Of a stretch of 64,000 nucleotides of DNA, positions 1-11,669 are shown in pieces. The first letter of the stretch is position 1, and every line of letters starts with the position of its first letter. Source of the DNA: Tetraselmis striata (lineage: Eukaryota > Chlorophyta > Chlorodendrophyceae > Chlorodendrales > Chlorodendraceae); assembly GCA_006384855.1 (NCBI GenBank), contig VCJN01003425.1, forward strand, positions 111,577 to 175,576, in the 5' to 3' direction. The position numbers and the translations under genes were made by a program. The notes below the pieces were generated by a model that worked only from the letters and a program-made list of their open reading frames with translations, searched no databases and was not told the DNA's origin.

Positions 1-168
1 GTTTAAGGATGTAAAATAATGTTAGGTTTTTAAGGGTTTGAAATCCCTAAAGCCCGAAAAGCGAAGTCGACCTCCAGCCCTGGCCTGATTTTAATTGGGG
101 CGCACTGAAACCCTATTTTGACCCTAGGCTGGCCCTGGTCGGGGTCGTGTACGAGGGGGGCAGGCGGC

Positions 169-3059
169 CTACCTCTCGCCTTGGCTCAGAAACGACTGCA
201 GCCGCTCCGCCGTGTGCCGCAGCTGCTCCGCACCCGTGGGCGGGAAGGCCAGGCACATGCGGGCCGCCTCTTCGGCCAGCGTCGCCGCCGCGGCAGCGGC
301 ATCCTGCGGGGACATGAGGCCCAGGGTTGCGCGGGACAGGCGCAGTGAACCCTTCACACGAAGCAGTCCAGCCGAATCCATGACGACACTTTTACATGTT
401 CAAATTGGGTTTGTTCATTAAATTACGTTGCTTTGCATCCTTTGACTCGGTATTCCAGTCTTTATCCGTGGTATATTCTGATGGATTCCCAGATACACAT
501 AGTGACGCCTTCTTTGAGAAAGTCCAACAAAATGATGTTGCAAACCCAAATACCAAGTTTGGTTGCTGCGGTATTTTGATTCCAAAACATACCGGCAGGA
601 GAACCGCCTCAGATCCTACCCCGCCAGCGGACAGTTGATACCCTAACTATGGCTGACCACCCGACAGGGCCTCCCACGAGCGCACTTTGTCGCAGGCGCA
701 CAGCCTTTGCCGGTTCGAGTGACCCCCCCCCCCCCCCCCCCCTCCTCTAATGTCTCGGCCGTCGTCAGAGCAGCCCATCGACCCTCCTCCGCCCGCCGCC
801 GCACCTGGCGCAGCTCCACCACCGCCGCCAGCAAGGAGCGGTGCGCCGCCTCCAGCGCCGCCTGCGCGGCCAGCCCCGCCGCCTCGGCCTCGCCCACGTC
901 CAGCAGGGCAGCCAGCCCCACCACGGAGCTCCTGCAGGGGGAGGGAAGCCCAACCAGCCCAGCCCAGCCCAGCAGGTCAGCGGGGCGCTCCCAGGCACGC
1001 ATACGTTGCACTATCAAAATGGTTGGAAACAGTTAAAAAGAGAGATTAGAACCCAGGTTTAACAAGCGCCTGGCGCTTGCACGAACACACTATATTGATT
1101 GCCGGCAGCATTCCAACTATTAGAATTATATTGCGAGTTCTGTGTGCTCTACCAGCCCGGAGGATTTGCTGCTCAAGAGACATTCCGGAGAAATGGGACT
1201 CAAAAGCGCTAACACCTGGCGTTGGAAGCCGGTGTTCCGCTGTTATTGCAACTTATATCATGAATATAATAAAAAATATCATAAAACTAGTAAAAAGCCC
1301 GTGATCTTGGTCATCTGCGCTTGACACAGCTTTTGTCTGTGACAGTCAGCTCAGCCCCCCCCCCCTCCACTGGGACAGGCGGCGCAGCTGCCCCACGCAC
1401 CTGCAGGAGTCCACGGGCTCGCCTTCACGCGCTGCAGCGATGGCGGCGCGCACGCCAGCCTGAAGCAGACCCAGGCGCAGCGCCTTGTGGTATTCACTGT
1501 GGTTGCAGGATTTTGCGCCCGGGGTGGGGGGGGGGGGGGGGGGGGGGGCAGCAAGGGTTGTGAGGAGACTGTTTGGGCGAAAGGGGGCGGGGAGAGGGGC
1601 TGGCAGCCGCCTGAATGTGAGATGATGAGGGAGGATGTGGTGTGGTGTCATTTACTCATATGGGGTAAGGGAACGCGGGGAGACATACGGAGCAGGGCGG
1701 GGGGTGGGGGGGGGGGGGGGGGGGGGGGGCGCTAGAGGCGGCCATCATCAGGGATGAGGTGCCAACGTGGGTCGCCGAGCTTTACCCCCACAAGATGGTT
1801 GGTCTGTCGGAACCCACTGCTTCACATATCACATCAGGCAACCGCTGTTGATAAAACATTGTTGGACATCACCTATTGCATTGATATTTAATGCCATCAA
1901 AAATAAACGGATTACACTATCATACTGTAACACAATAAAAATAACCTTATTAATGCAAATACTAAAATGACATACGGAGCGGGGCGGGGGAGACACACGG
2001 GGGAGACATAAAATGACATGGGACGGGGCGCGGGAGGGGGGGGGGGGCATACGGAGGGGTGCGGGGCGCGGGGATGGTGGGAGCAGGGGAGGGGGAGGAG
2101 GGAGCTAGCGAACAGCTGCATGCATGTCAGGTGATGGGGTTGGATGTGGTGTGAAGTCATGTACTCCTATCGGGTTGGGGACCACAGATTGAGCGCGGGG
2201 GGGGGGGGGGGGGGGGGGGCAACCTTGCGATCTTAGCTGCTGCCGGGAGGGGCATCGGCCCGAGGCCGTCTCCGGTGCCGGCAGGAAACGCCAGCGCCAC
2301 TAGCGCCTGCAGGTCCCCCGCCTGCAACATGAGCGAAGAGGGAGTGCGTCAGGTGGGTGTGGCGAGTCGAGACAGTGAATTCTGCTGAGTCTTTTTCAGT
2401 GCCAAGCATGTGCGCCTCCTCCTGGAACATGCAATTGACACCAAATAAATGCACACATTCAGCTATGAAGAGAAGGAGAGCCCATGATTACATCTCAGCC
2501 GACCTAGGTGCCAACAAACCATGAATAAACCAAATAAATACACGCATAATTGTATACTTTGAGGGTGTAGCCAAGATGATGCCCCGTCGCCATCCCCGTC
2601 CATGGCCAGTTGCTGGCAGGGCGGTTTAAAATCTGAACCTATCTACATGTAGTATAATTCAAAAACTTACAGATACGGACGTACTTCATCAACCCATGCC
2701 CAGCCAGGACCGACCAATTGTGGATGGGAAGCAAAGCGGGGGGGGGGGGGGGGGGGGAGGGGGGGGGGAGGTGAAGGCAGGCAGCGGCCCCACCTGCGGC
2801 TCCTCCCCAGCCGAGTGCCGGCTGGCGGCCCTCTTGAGCAGCGCGGCCGCCAGGCGGTCGCGCTCCGCCGCGTCGGGGCCCGCACCACCCGCCGCGCCTG
2901 CGACCCCGGGCCGCCCCGGGCGCAGCGTCAAGTCAGCCACGCGAATGGGCGCCAAGGCTCCAAGAGGCGGGACAGGCAGCACACCATACCCAAACTTTGG
3001 GTTTGCGATAATCTATTAGTATTGACCCTCTCCCCCCCCCAACACACACACACACACAC

Positions 3060-3090
<31 letters not shown>

Positions 3091-3092
3091 AA

Positions 3093-3132
<40 letters not shown>

Positions 3133-4980
3133 CACACACACACACACACACACCAAAAAGAAGAGACTACCTTATGTGGAGATACATCAGATAAACCACA
3201 AATGTAGCACAGCATTCCGGCAGGACAGCACACCTCATCAGCTTTTCTACCCGCACACCCACGGGAACGTTACGGGGGCGGAGCCCTCACCGTGCGGCAA
3301 GCCCCCGCCCAGCGTGTGGCCCTCCTGCAGAGCCGCCAGCCCCATGGCCCACCAGTCCACCGCGTCGCTCGGTGGCGCATCCTCCTCCTGATTGGCGCAC
3401 GAGGGGCTCTCCTCCGGTGGCGCCTCGCTGCGGGCACTGGGAGCAGCACGACAGCCAGCCGGTGCGCGCGTCAACATCCAGCGCCTCCCCCCCCCCCCCC
3501 CCCTCCCCCCCCCCCCCCCCCCGCGGCCTCTTCCTTCACAGGGGCGGCCTCCACTTGCCTGCCGCCGCCTGCGCCCGCCGCACCGCTGCCAGGGCCGCCC
3601 TCCTCGCTCGGCGACTGCTCAAACAGCGCCTCAAGGCTGCTGCGCTCAAGCGCCAGGAAGGCGTCCTCCAGCGCGGCCTCGCTCACAGGCGCGTCGGCGG
3701 GCTGCTGGACCGGCGTAGAAGACATGGACAGGAGGCGCTCAGGCACGCAGCAGAGCCGGCACCGGCTGGGGGGGGGGGGGGGGGTGCGTCCATGAAATGC
3801 AAGGATCAAGAGGGGAAGTTGGGAGGGGAGGGAGCATCTCGCACCGGGGTGGGGCTGCCGCCCTCCAGGCGCTGAGCCACCTTTCGGCCGAGATCCAGCA
3901 GGGTGCGTATCTCGTGCTGTTTCGCCTCTGCCGAGGGGGGGCACGGGCCGGGAGCACCCACCTGCCCCTCAGCGGAGGCCCTCTTTGCCCCTGCCATCTC
4001 TGTCACCCACTGACGGGGCCACACAGGGCTGACCTACACTTGGTGTTGGCGCCCAGATGTGCATGCCAAGGTGTCGACCGCCCCCCCCCCCCCCTCTACC
4101 GCCTGCTGCCCTGCGACCCCCAACCCGACTAGCAGTGAGCGAGCAGCTGCAAAGCGCCGGCATAGCTGGTGCTCACCCGCACGACCCATTCCTGATACTT
4201 TCGCAATGATGGCTTGGCTGTTTACTCAGTTGAGAGGCGGTGATGCCACTAACCCACCTAAAGCTCCATGAAAGGTTGCTCTCTCTCTCTTTCTCTCTCC
4301 CTCTGGCATGCTGCGCCCACAGGTCTCGGGAGAACCAACAAGCATGGACCCGACCCGAGCTCCCTGGCCAGAGTTTGGCACGGTGGTAGAGGGGGGAGTG
4401 ATGGAGCGCGCACCGATGTGCTCCACAAGCTTGTCAGCCAGCTGGCGGCAAGCCTGCGCGCGTGCGTCCGCTTTGCGCGTCGCCTCGCTCACCACGGCCC
4501 GTTGCTGCCACCAGAGGGAGCGCTCAGCCCCCACCCCAAGTCCCCATCTCAGGTGCACCTTCGCCTAGCGGGGGAGAGGGAAGATTCGGGGAGGGATGGG
4601 CGAGTCTCAAGGATGTTCAGGTGGGATCCTCGGGGCGGGCGCCCACCTGCACGACGCGCCGCGCGGCATCCTCGTCCGCGGCGCGCAGCTTCTGCACCGC
4701 GTCCTCCTCCAGCAGGCGCAGTGTAGTCTGGAAGCGCGCCGCGCGCTGCGAGTTGCGCTGCCCTGCGCCGGGCGGGGGCATCGATTTAGGGGGTACACCA
4801 GCGCTGCAAACCCTGACCTTGAGAGGTCGAAGCCGCCACAGCCTGCGAGTGGCGCGGTGAGGCAAGCGGCGCTTAGGATTTGCTACTGCGGACAGTGGTC
4901 GGAAGGCCAGCCAGCCGCGCACCTGCCGACAGAGCATCGCGCCGCTCGGCACGCAGCGCCTCCACCTCGCGCTGTAGCCC
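169..4980 (-). CDS. Helical/coiled-coil protein, 11 exons, function unknown (5' end incomplete)
   Basis: I joined eleven exons on the minus strand with matching codon phase at every junction: 4980-4923, 4762-4647, 4504-4414, 3927-3845, 3704-3559, 3427-3291, 2957-2794, 2321-2224, 1496-1401, 931-805 and 351-169 (stop). They encode about 432 residues. The first exons form an amphipathic, probably coiled-coil segment ([18 protein letters not shown], then [20 protein letters not shown]). The middle is acidic and Gly/Pro/Ala-rich with a VDWWAMGL motif, and the C-terminus is alanine-rich helix. No catalytic motif or membrane span is visible and I do not recognise the family. Nearly every intron carries a G/C homopolymer. 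The junction at 3558 uses a GC donor (AG|GCAAGT), inferred because it is the only choice that keeps phase. No start ATG was found in the first exon, so at least one 5' exon is missing. The exon structure is well supported; the function is unknown. Confidence 0.6.
1526..2768 (+). repeat. Cluster of long G runs in introns of the coiled-coil gene
   Basis: Runs at 1526-1548 (23 G), 1706-1729 (24), 2197-2219 (23) and 2738-2757 (20). On the coding (minus) strand these are C runs; the one at 2219-2197 starts 4 bases after the donor of exon 2321-2224. The gene also has plus-strand C runs at 723-742, 3487-3522 (interrupted) and 4081-4094, and a 17-G run at 3768-3784. Confidence 0.95.
3040..3155. repeat. 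(CA)n microsatellite in an intron of the coiled-coil gene
   Basis: About 55 CA units with a few interruptions (CG and AACT). It lies in the intron between exons 3427-3291 and 2957-2794. Confidence 0.95.
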
Positions 4981-6634
4981 CTGTGTTGCATGTCAGCAGC
5001 CAGTAGTCAGGCCCGAGGCCGTTTGAGCGTCGCGCGGGCGACTTACCGGCAAGCCGGCGGCCTCTGTATCTAGCGGGTATTATTTTTGGTATTACCCTTT
5101 ATACGATCGCGCGGATACAGCAAAGACAAGCGGCGCGCGGCGCTTGTTCACCTCCACACTGCTGATGACCAGAGCGAGGTCTTCCCGCCGCTGGATTTCA
5201 TCCGGTACAGACTCCCATCGATCCCCCGATCCCTCGGCATGAGAGTCGGTGGCGCCGACCGCGACGCCCAGTGAGCGGCCGAGCGGCCGACGCCATCTCC
5301 CCGCCAAATGGCTTTGGCGACGCAGAGGAATAGGCACCACTGCTGCGGCCAGTCGCAGCGGTCGCCCCGGCTGGACCACAGCGGCTGCCGACATAGCCGC
5401 TTGACAGCTTGATAGATACATGCTGCCAGATACCGGGCTGCGGCTCTGGCTGGGGTCTACCGACAGAGGGTAGTGGACTGGTGTGAAGTGCAGGTAGGGG
5501 CAGTGCGCTTTCGTTGAGTTGGCAGTGCTGCTGCTGCTCTGATTGCAACGACTACACGGAACCTGCGACTAGCGACTGCTACGCGAGCCTGGGCCTACCT
5601 GTACGGCTGTACCGCCTATCGGATAATAATGTGAAGTCGCTATTAAATGGAGATGCGGGTTTTACGAAAAAAGAAATGTACATCAGGGCTTTAACAAATG
5701 CGCACTACAAACAGAACCATGATATGTGGGTTTTACGATTTTACCCTAGTCACACGACTATATATAAAACATGTAGCGACTACCTGTCAGATTTCTTTCA
5801 AGACGAAGGCAAACTATCAAGACAACTTTGCTCTGCTTTGCTTTTATTTTCCTCGTACGGTACCGGTATCTCCACAGTATCGCGGCCGTACATCTCCACA
5901 GTACATATACATACATCCCTTGTCCGCTCGAACGGCACAGAGTGCAAGCTCACCCATCGACATAATATCACCACAGCACTACAGCATCACCTGTCGCCCT
6001 TCAATTCACTTGTAGCACTAATCGCCTTGAGTATATACACTCGCACCACATCCCCTTAACCCCCCGCCGGCCCCTCTAAGCCGACAGAACCAGGCTCGCA
6101 CTCCCGCGCCACCGTGCCCGCCCCCCTTCCCTGCTTCGACACAGCGCGCCGCTCACTTGGGCACTTGGCCAGCATGACGCAGCCGGCGTCTTTACTCAGC
6201 CCGGACTGCCTCGAGCTGAAGGTGCTCGCCGACGGGGATGCTGACGGGCGCAGCGCGAACAGCGAGGCAGGCAGCAGACACGACACCTTCGCCGCCTGCT
6301 CCAGGCCTGGAAAACCACCCGAGCCTGCGCCGCTGGCGCCGCTGCGCTGGCGCGTCGCGAATATGTGCCTGTGCTCGCTCGCATGGTGCTGCAACATTTC
6401 CGCTTTCTTCGTTCAGGTCCGGCACGGATCAGCCAGTCTAGCGAGTCTCAGTCGTTGCCTCGATCCTTATGTGCTACACATTTTATCGAAGCTTTGTTGA
6501 AGCGAGAAAGTGTCTGTCACTGCGACTCCAAAAAACTCGACAGAATGTCTTTTTGTTATAAAATAATATAATAATTTCTGAGAGCATTTCTTCTTAATTA
6601 TTTATTGTTGTGTCAGTGCACCTTAAATAGCACC
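4981..6634. other. Intergenic region, no supported gene
   Basis: This stretch lies between the minus-strand coiled-coil gene and the plus-strand transporter gene. Open frames here (for example 5514-6059 on the plus strand) lack paired splice signals and protein-like composition. The stretch 5630-6060 is AT-richer than its surroundings. I see no repeat or RNA gene. Confidence 0.4.
5047..5104 (-). promoter_or_regulatory. Candidate TATA box and non-coding first exon of the coiled-coil gene
   Basis: On the minus strand a TATAAAG lies at 5104-5098. It is followed about 50 bases later by a good splice donor (gccg|GTAAGT, donor G at 5046). There is no ATG between them, so this could be a short untranslated first exon that splices toward the exon starting at 4980. 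It is an inference from motif spacing only. Confidence 0.3.
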
Positions 6635-9123
6635 ATGCAATGCCTCCGGATATCCTTTGCCTGCGCTTCCCTCACGGTCAATCCACGGCATGCACAGGTG
6701 ACGATCACCGCACTGCTGGTGGTGGAGCTAGCGGGCACCTCGCTGTCCACAGTGCCGCTGGGCGGAATGCTGGTGATGGGGTTCATCGCGGTGGGGCCGC
6801 TCTCTGCGGCGATGCAGCGCTTTGGGATAAAGCCCGTGCTGGTGGGCGCGGCGGTCATCGGCCTGTGCGGCGCCCTCATCATGGTCCGCCGCTCCCAGTT
6901 CAGTGCAGTCCAGTCCGGTCCGGTCCGGTCCAGTCCAGTCCGTACAAACCCGCACTGCCCCAACAATAGCAGAGCAATGCATAGCCAGCCATTCACGTGG
7001 GCCACCTTAGACTGAGGCAAGGACGTGCCGCAGGTGGCGGGCGCCATGACCAGCAGCGTCGCCACGCTTACCGGAGGCGCATTCGTGCAAGGCATCGCCT
7101 TTGCCGCGGGCCTCAAGTACCGCTTCGTGGCGGTGCAGGTACCCGCGCGGCGCCCTGCACGTGTCCCCACTCTGCTGCTGCCGCTTAGCCTGGACCGCGT
7201 GCCGGCCAGCACGGTGAGCATGTGGCCCGCGTGTCGTTGTCACCGTTGCAGTTTGCAGATGACAGCTTTGGGAAGCCCAAGGCTGTTGCCATCACGACGC
7301 TGGGCGGCGCGCTGTCGCCCGTTGTGGGTCCCGAGCTGGCCAAGCAGGCACAGCACCTCTTCCCAATTAAGTACACAGGTTGCCAGCCCTGGCCGGCCTC
7401 CCTGTAGCAGCCCCCCACCTGCTCCGTGCATGACAAGGGCCCGCTTGCCGCCCCTCAGCCCGTCACCCACGTCGCTGCAGCCTGAGTGCCCCTACCGGAC
7501 GACTGTCAGGCTCGTACATGGTGCTCTGCTGTCTCTACCTCGTCGCCATCTGCGCCGCTGTCGCCATCCAGCCACAAATGATGGTGCCGCCCACGCGCGG
7601 CTCTGCTGCTACCGCCGCTGTCAACGGCCGGTGGTACAAGTGCGACAGCTTGCGGCAGGTGCGCCAGGGAGAAAGCAGGCGGGGACCCTGCAGACCGGCA
7701 GACACGTATATGTTCACGAAGTGCTCCGTAGCGCGTTGATATCGTCTTTGTTGTATGGCCCTAGCTACATCATGTACTATATATCCACGCCTGAACTTGT
7801 TCCTATCGTTCGCACCATCGATGCCATTAATGGCATCTGACTGCCACGACACATCACCCATGCCCACCCCCCATCCCCTCTCTCACCCCCTTCCCCTCAC
7901 CCCCCCTGGCCCTCTCTCCCCCACTCCGGCGCTCCAGACTCTGCGCTCCACAGACTTTGCCCTGCCAACCCTCATTTCTGGCCTGTCGTACGGGACGATG
8001 GTGGGTCTGATGGCCGCCACGCCACTGGCCATGCTGGCGGCTGGCTTGGAGCCGGACGCCACGGTGGTTGCTGTCCAGGCTCACATCCTCGGCATGTATG
8101 TGCCGTCACTATTCACCGGCAACCTGGTGCGCCCTGCCGGTCTCTCTGCCCGCATGCCTTCCTCTCCCACCCCCATGATCACCAGATTACCAGCAACAGA
8201 CATACGATACGCACACATCCGATTCTGCACGCCATCGAGCATAACGTGCGTTCATATCAATCAGAGTGGACAGTGTTTGAAAAGCCTGGTTTAATTAGCA
8301 GTTGCTGAAGATCCCGAAGCAGCTGAGCAGTGTTTTATCGGGCATGGTGAGCAGAGGCCGGCTGTGCCTGTGCCATAGTAGTTGACAGGGCTGCCTTGAC
8401 TATACCGGTATTGTTGCGGGTTCTGACACGGCCGCTGCCCATGCCGGGGCGCGCAGGTGAAGGCCTTCGGACCGCACGCGATGATCCTGCTTGGCGCTGC
8501 CACCATGGTACGCGCTCCTGGGTGCCGCAGCTGGCCGTTTGTGCCCCGGCCTGCTGGTGCACAGACGAGTCGCAGCTCCTGGATTGCTAACGGCCTGTCC
8601 TTGCTGGGATGCAGCTGGCCGCCAACTGCCTGTACTGGGCCAACGACACGCTCTGGCTCTTTGCGCTCGCGGTCGCGCTCGTGGGTGTCGGCTGGAACCT
8701 CGCCTTCGTCTCCACGAGCGCCGCAATCGGCAACACTGTCCAGCCCCAGGATACCAACGCACTGCAGGGCGTAACAGACTCGTTCATTCTCTTCAATCTC
8801 GCCATTGTAGCCCCCCCCCCCCCCCCCTTTGCCTCTCTCCTTCACTTACATATACCCATAGCCTGGCACCTCGCACCTGCTGTATTACTTTGATTGAGTG
8901 CACCGCCTGCTCACTGCACCTCCCCTCCTCCCCTCCCCCTCGCCAGGTGTTAACCTTCACTGGCGCGATCTTCAGTGCTGTCGGCTGGTCCGCCTACCTG
9001 TTCCTAATGCTGGCTATCAACGGCGTCTGGACGCTGCTGGCCGTCGCGTATCAGGTGCGCCGCCGGCCGCGCGACCTGTCGCCCGTGGTCAAGCCTCCGC
9101 TAGACGCGGACGTTGGAAAGTGA
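6635..9123 (+). CDS. Major facilitator superfamily (MFS) transporter, 8 exons
   Basis: Eight phase-consistent exons: 6635-6883, 7022-7138, 7252-7378, 7510-7658, 7938-8126, 8457-8507, 8615-8806 and 8947-9123 (stop TGA). They give about 416 residues, the usual size for a 12-helix MFS carrier in a cell membrane. MFS-like segments include SLSTVPLGGMLVMG near the N-terminus, HILGMYVPSLFTGNL before the second half, and VALVGVGWNLAFVSTSAAIG followed by an LQGVTDSFILFNLAI helix. The closest family resemblance I can name is to bacterial-type drug/metabolite MFS proteins with the H-x2-GM-x-PS-x-FTG motif. The substrate cannot be told from sequence. The tail is basic, then Pro/Asp-rich, and probably cytosolic. 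The start at 6635 is the first in-frame ATG joined to the first conserved exon. The first helix looks short, so an upstream exon is possible. The intron after 8806 begins with a GTAG followed by 17 C. Confidence 0.8.
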
Positions 9124-10400
9124 GGCTGGCTCAGCAGAGTCGGAGCTGCCGACGTGGCAAAGATCCCGGCCCCCGTATCCCACCAAGCGCCCGAATTACT
9201 CTGCCTTGGCTCCAACGGCCTTGTTCGTAATGATAGCGATCATCTACAGCAGTCAACGACCACTTTGTGAGCTGCGTTGTTATTCGCCCATGCGCTAACT
9301 TCCAGTCGGTGGAAGCTTAGCTATACCCGCCAGCCGGCATGACCCGAATCCATCATATATGGATTCCAGATGACGGACCAATGTCTCCGTCTTGACGGCT
9401 AGCTGGTGGGTATAAAGTACACATTGAGCGTGCGGCAGTTAAAGACATTTAACCATTCAAATGCAGATGAAGCAGCGTTACAGGCAAGGTAGCCCAAGCT
9501 GCTCCACGCACAGCCGCATGCCAGCGCAATTGCGACATGCCTCTCTGCGCCAATGCATTACATATGGTGACCTGACTATCAATACCCATCCCTTGGTAAA
9601 CATTTCCAAGGATGTACCTGCATCACCGTGCTTGAGACTTCAGCCCCGACAGTACGTGTGTATCTGGTGACTGGTGATCTGGTAGACATTTCACCGGCAA
9701 GATGCAGGCTGGCTGCAGCCTGGAGGATGCAGAGTAACCGGCATAGCAATCTGCGTGCTTAGATGAACTTATAGAGCGCCAAGCTGCAATAGCGGTTTTT
9801 ATAGTTTGAGGGGCCCCAGCACCGGATAGACCACTCCTTCTGGAGCTGGCGCCCCTGCTCTTGAGCCCGCGGAGGTGTTCCCACGGTGGCATGGGCCTCT
9901 CAATGACGCCATCGGTGCTGGCGGAATAAGAGGAAGGAGATAGTGGGATCTTAATGCTGGGTTGCCACATGCGCGAGTTTAGTGGCACGGAGCGATGTCG
10001 TCAGCAGTGGGTCATACTTACCACTGGCAAGATGCAAGAAGAAAGCCTGCATAAAGCTGAACAATGACCATAAAAACTACAGTCGCAGGATACCAAAAAA
10101 ACAAGGAGACACGGCATAGTGCCGGCAGGTCAGAATCGGCATTAGCCACAACCCCGTCTTTTCGACCCAAAAGCAGTAGCATGGGACAATCGTACTCGCT
10201 GTTGCCGGCCACAACTGTCTGTACATCTGCCACACTGCCGCTTTCTCGGCCCCAAAGCTCTCCGCTGCCTTCCACCCCTCCAAGCTTGTAGCGAGGGGTG
10301 TATGGCACCCATCCGTATCCGGCCAAGCACATGGAGCAATGCACAACAGGCTAATCCTGAAATCACAGCGAGTCGGGAGTTGTGATCCAGGCACGGCGGC
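9124..10400. other. Downstream of the transporter; no confident gene
   Basis: No splice-supported coding segment was found. A minus-strand frame at 10018-10344 is protein-like in parts (for example LLLGRKDGVVANADSDLP) and could be a further 3' exon of the unrecognised gene whose 87-base exon lies at 10415-10501, but I could not fix its borders. Confidence 0.35.
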
Positions 10401-10414
10401 GGCGGGGGCCTCAC

Positions 10415-10501
10415 CCGCAGCGCTGCTGGATACAGGTGACCACAGAGTCCGTGCCAATGCCAGTCGACATGATGTCTAGGAAAGTTCCGTCGTGATGGGA
10501 G
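10415..10501 (-). CDS. Exon of an unrecognised duplicated gene (copy A)
   Basis: An 87-base exon with a CAG acceptor before 10501 and a GTGAGG donor after 10415 encodes HHDGTFLDIMSTGIGTDSVV and then a short Cys-containing tail. The paralogous exon at 20909-20995 has the same length, the same splice sites and an intact frame, and it differs by several residue changes. I infer it belongs to a longer minus-strand gene whose other exons lie upstream on that strand (10850-11610). The family is not recognised. Confidence 0.5.
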
Positions 10502-10857
10502 CTGCAGTGTGTGGAAGGGAGAAGCGGTTGTCTGCGAGTTTTTGTGTATTGTGCTGAGAGATGTTTTTGGGGGGAAGGGGGGTTAGCTAAATTGATGTCG
10601 GGAGGTGGCAAATAATCCAGGGGTTGCCTGGCCGCACATACTGCTTGGCGCAGCGATGCGATGCAGGTGCAGGCCAGTCACCCGGCACTGGGCACGGCCA
10701 GCAGCAACGTCAATTGAGGATGTACTCCGGCGGATGGCCACACGTGCGGGCAAGTTCGGTGCACATGTCGTCCACGCGCACATGGAGCGCATCGCTGCCG
10801 GCAGGCCCAGCACCAGCCGCTGCGGGGCCCACACCAATACTGGGAACCCGAATCCAC

Positions 10858-11020
10858 CTAAGCCTTAAGTGCCGTCTCTAGCTGCCAGATCGCAACCACC
10901 GCTGAGACCCCAGCCCATTCCGTGGTCAGGCTGGGGTCTCCCATGTCGCGGATGTTGGCACCGATGGAAGTGCTGGAGGCAGCCAGGGCCGGCGGTCGCC
11001 ACATGCGACTCTGCGGGCGC
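10858..11020 (-). CDS. Likely exon of the unrecognised duplicated gene (copy A)
   Basis: The minus-strand frame encodes SIGANIRDMGDPSLTTEW followed by a short helix and a stop near 10858. The equivalent stretch in copy B (about 21150-21270) keeps a similar helix (SREWTAAVAAVWQPEAAVEA) but in a shifted frame because of an indel, so at least one copy is altered. The borders are approximate. Confidence 0.3.
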
Positions 11021-11044
11021 CGCGAGCCGTAGGAGGGTAAAAGA

Positions 11045-11046
<2 letters not shown>

Positions 11047-11101
<55 letters not shown>

Positions 11102-11120
11102 GGTGGGGGGGGGGGGGGGG
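11047..11120. repeat. (GA)n microsatellite, (GT)n and G16 run
   Basis: About 20 GA units are followed by a short GT run and 16 G (11105-11120). The copy B equivalent has a 23-G run (21338-21360) and no GA array, so the simple repeats arose or expanded after the duplication. Confidence 0.9.
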
Positions 11121-11368
11121 ATTGAATCCGGCAGTGACACCATTGCCGGACACGCAGCTTTCCGCTGCCTGCATGCTGCATGAAGGCTTGGTGGACCTTG
11201 CTAGATGGCCATGCGTAGGTAATGATGCTCCGGTACCTAACTAGGTTCACGAATGGGACCCCTGGGCAGCGAATCTCGTGCATGAGAATGCGTGAAATAC
11301 ACGGCGAATTCGCGTGGCCGTGCGACGGGGTAGCCAAGTATGTCATGGCGCACCTTCGCGTTGGCCTG

Positions 11369-11610
11369 TCATTGGTTTCGGTGCCACGCGCGCCAGCCTG
11401 CGCCCGTCCCTGTGCAACTTCGTGCGACGCAGGACACGCCATGAGGAGGCGCGCTGTAGCCCTGCCCGGTGGCGTACACCAGCGAGTGTCGCCCGCCGCC
11501 GTCGACGCCCACACCGCACTGAACCTCGCCGTCGCCGAACAGGGTGCCATCCAGGCCGCTGAAAAGCAGAGCTGCGCCCGGTGTGGTCGCATGCGGCATG
11601 TCGCTGCCTC
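11369..11610 (-). CDS. Likely exon of the unrecognised duplicated gene (copy A)
   Basis: An open minus-strand frame encodes ALLFSGLDGTLFGDGEVQCG, then a Gly-rich GVDGGGRHSLVYATGQGYSA segment, and stops at 11369. Copy B (about 21580-21830) carries the same protein text but split between two frames by a 2-base deletion near 21716. No family could be named. The 5' border is not resolved, and a run of 21 G lies just outside (11646-11666). Confidence 0.35.
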
Positions 11611-11669
11611 CTTGTCTCTGTGGTACAGCGCAAGAACAGTAAAGAGGGGGGGGGGGGGGGGGGGGGAGT

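Noticed and set aside
2815-3207. Poly-Thr/His and poly-Cys/Val frames across 2928-3207
   Set aside because: They are translations of the CA/GT microsatellite in an intron.
3292-3875. Plus-strand Pro/Arg-rich frames at 3292-3795 and 3372-3875
   Set aside because: They are shadows of the minus-strand coiled-coil exons and include the homopolymer C run. The minus strand has phase-consistent splice sites.
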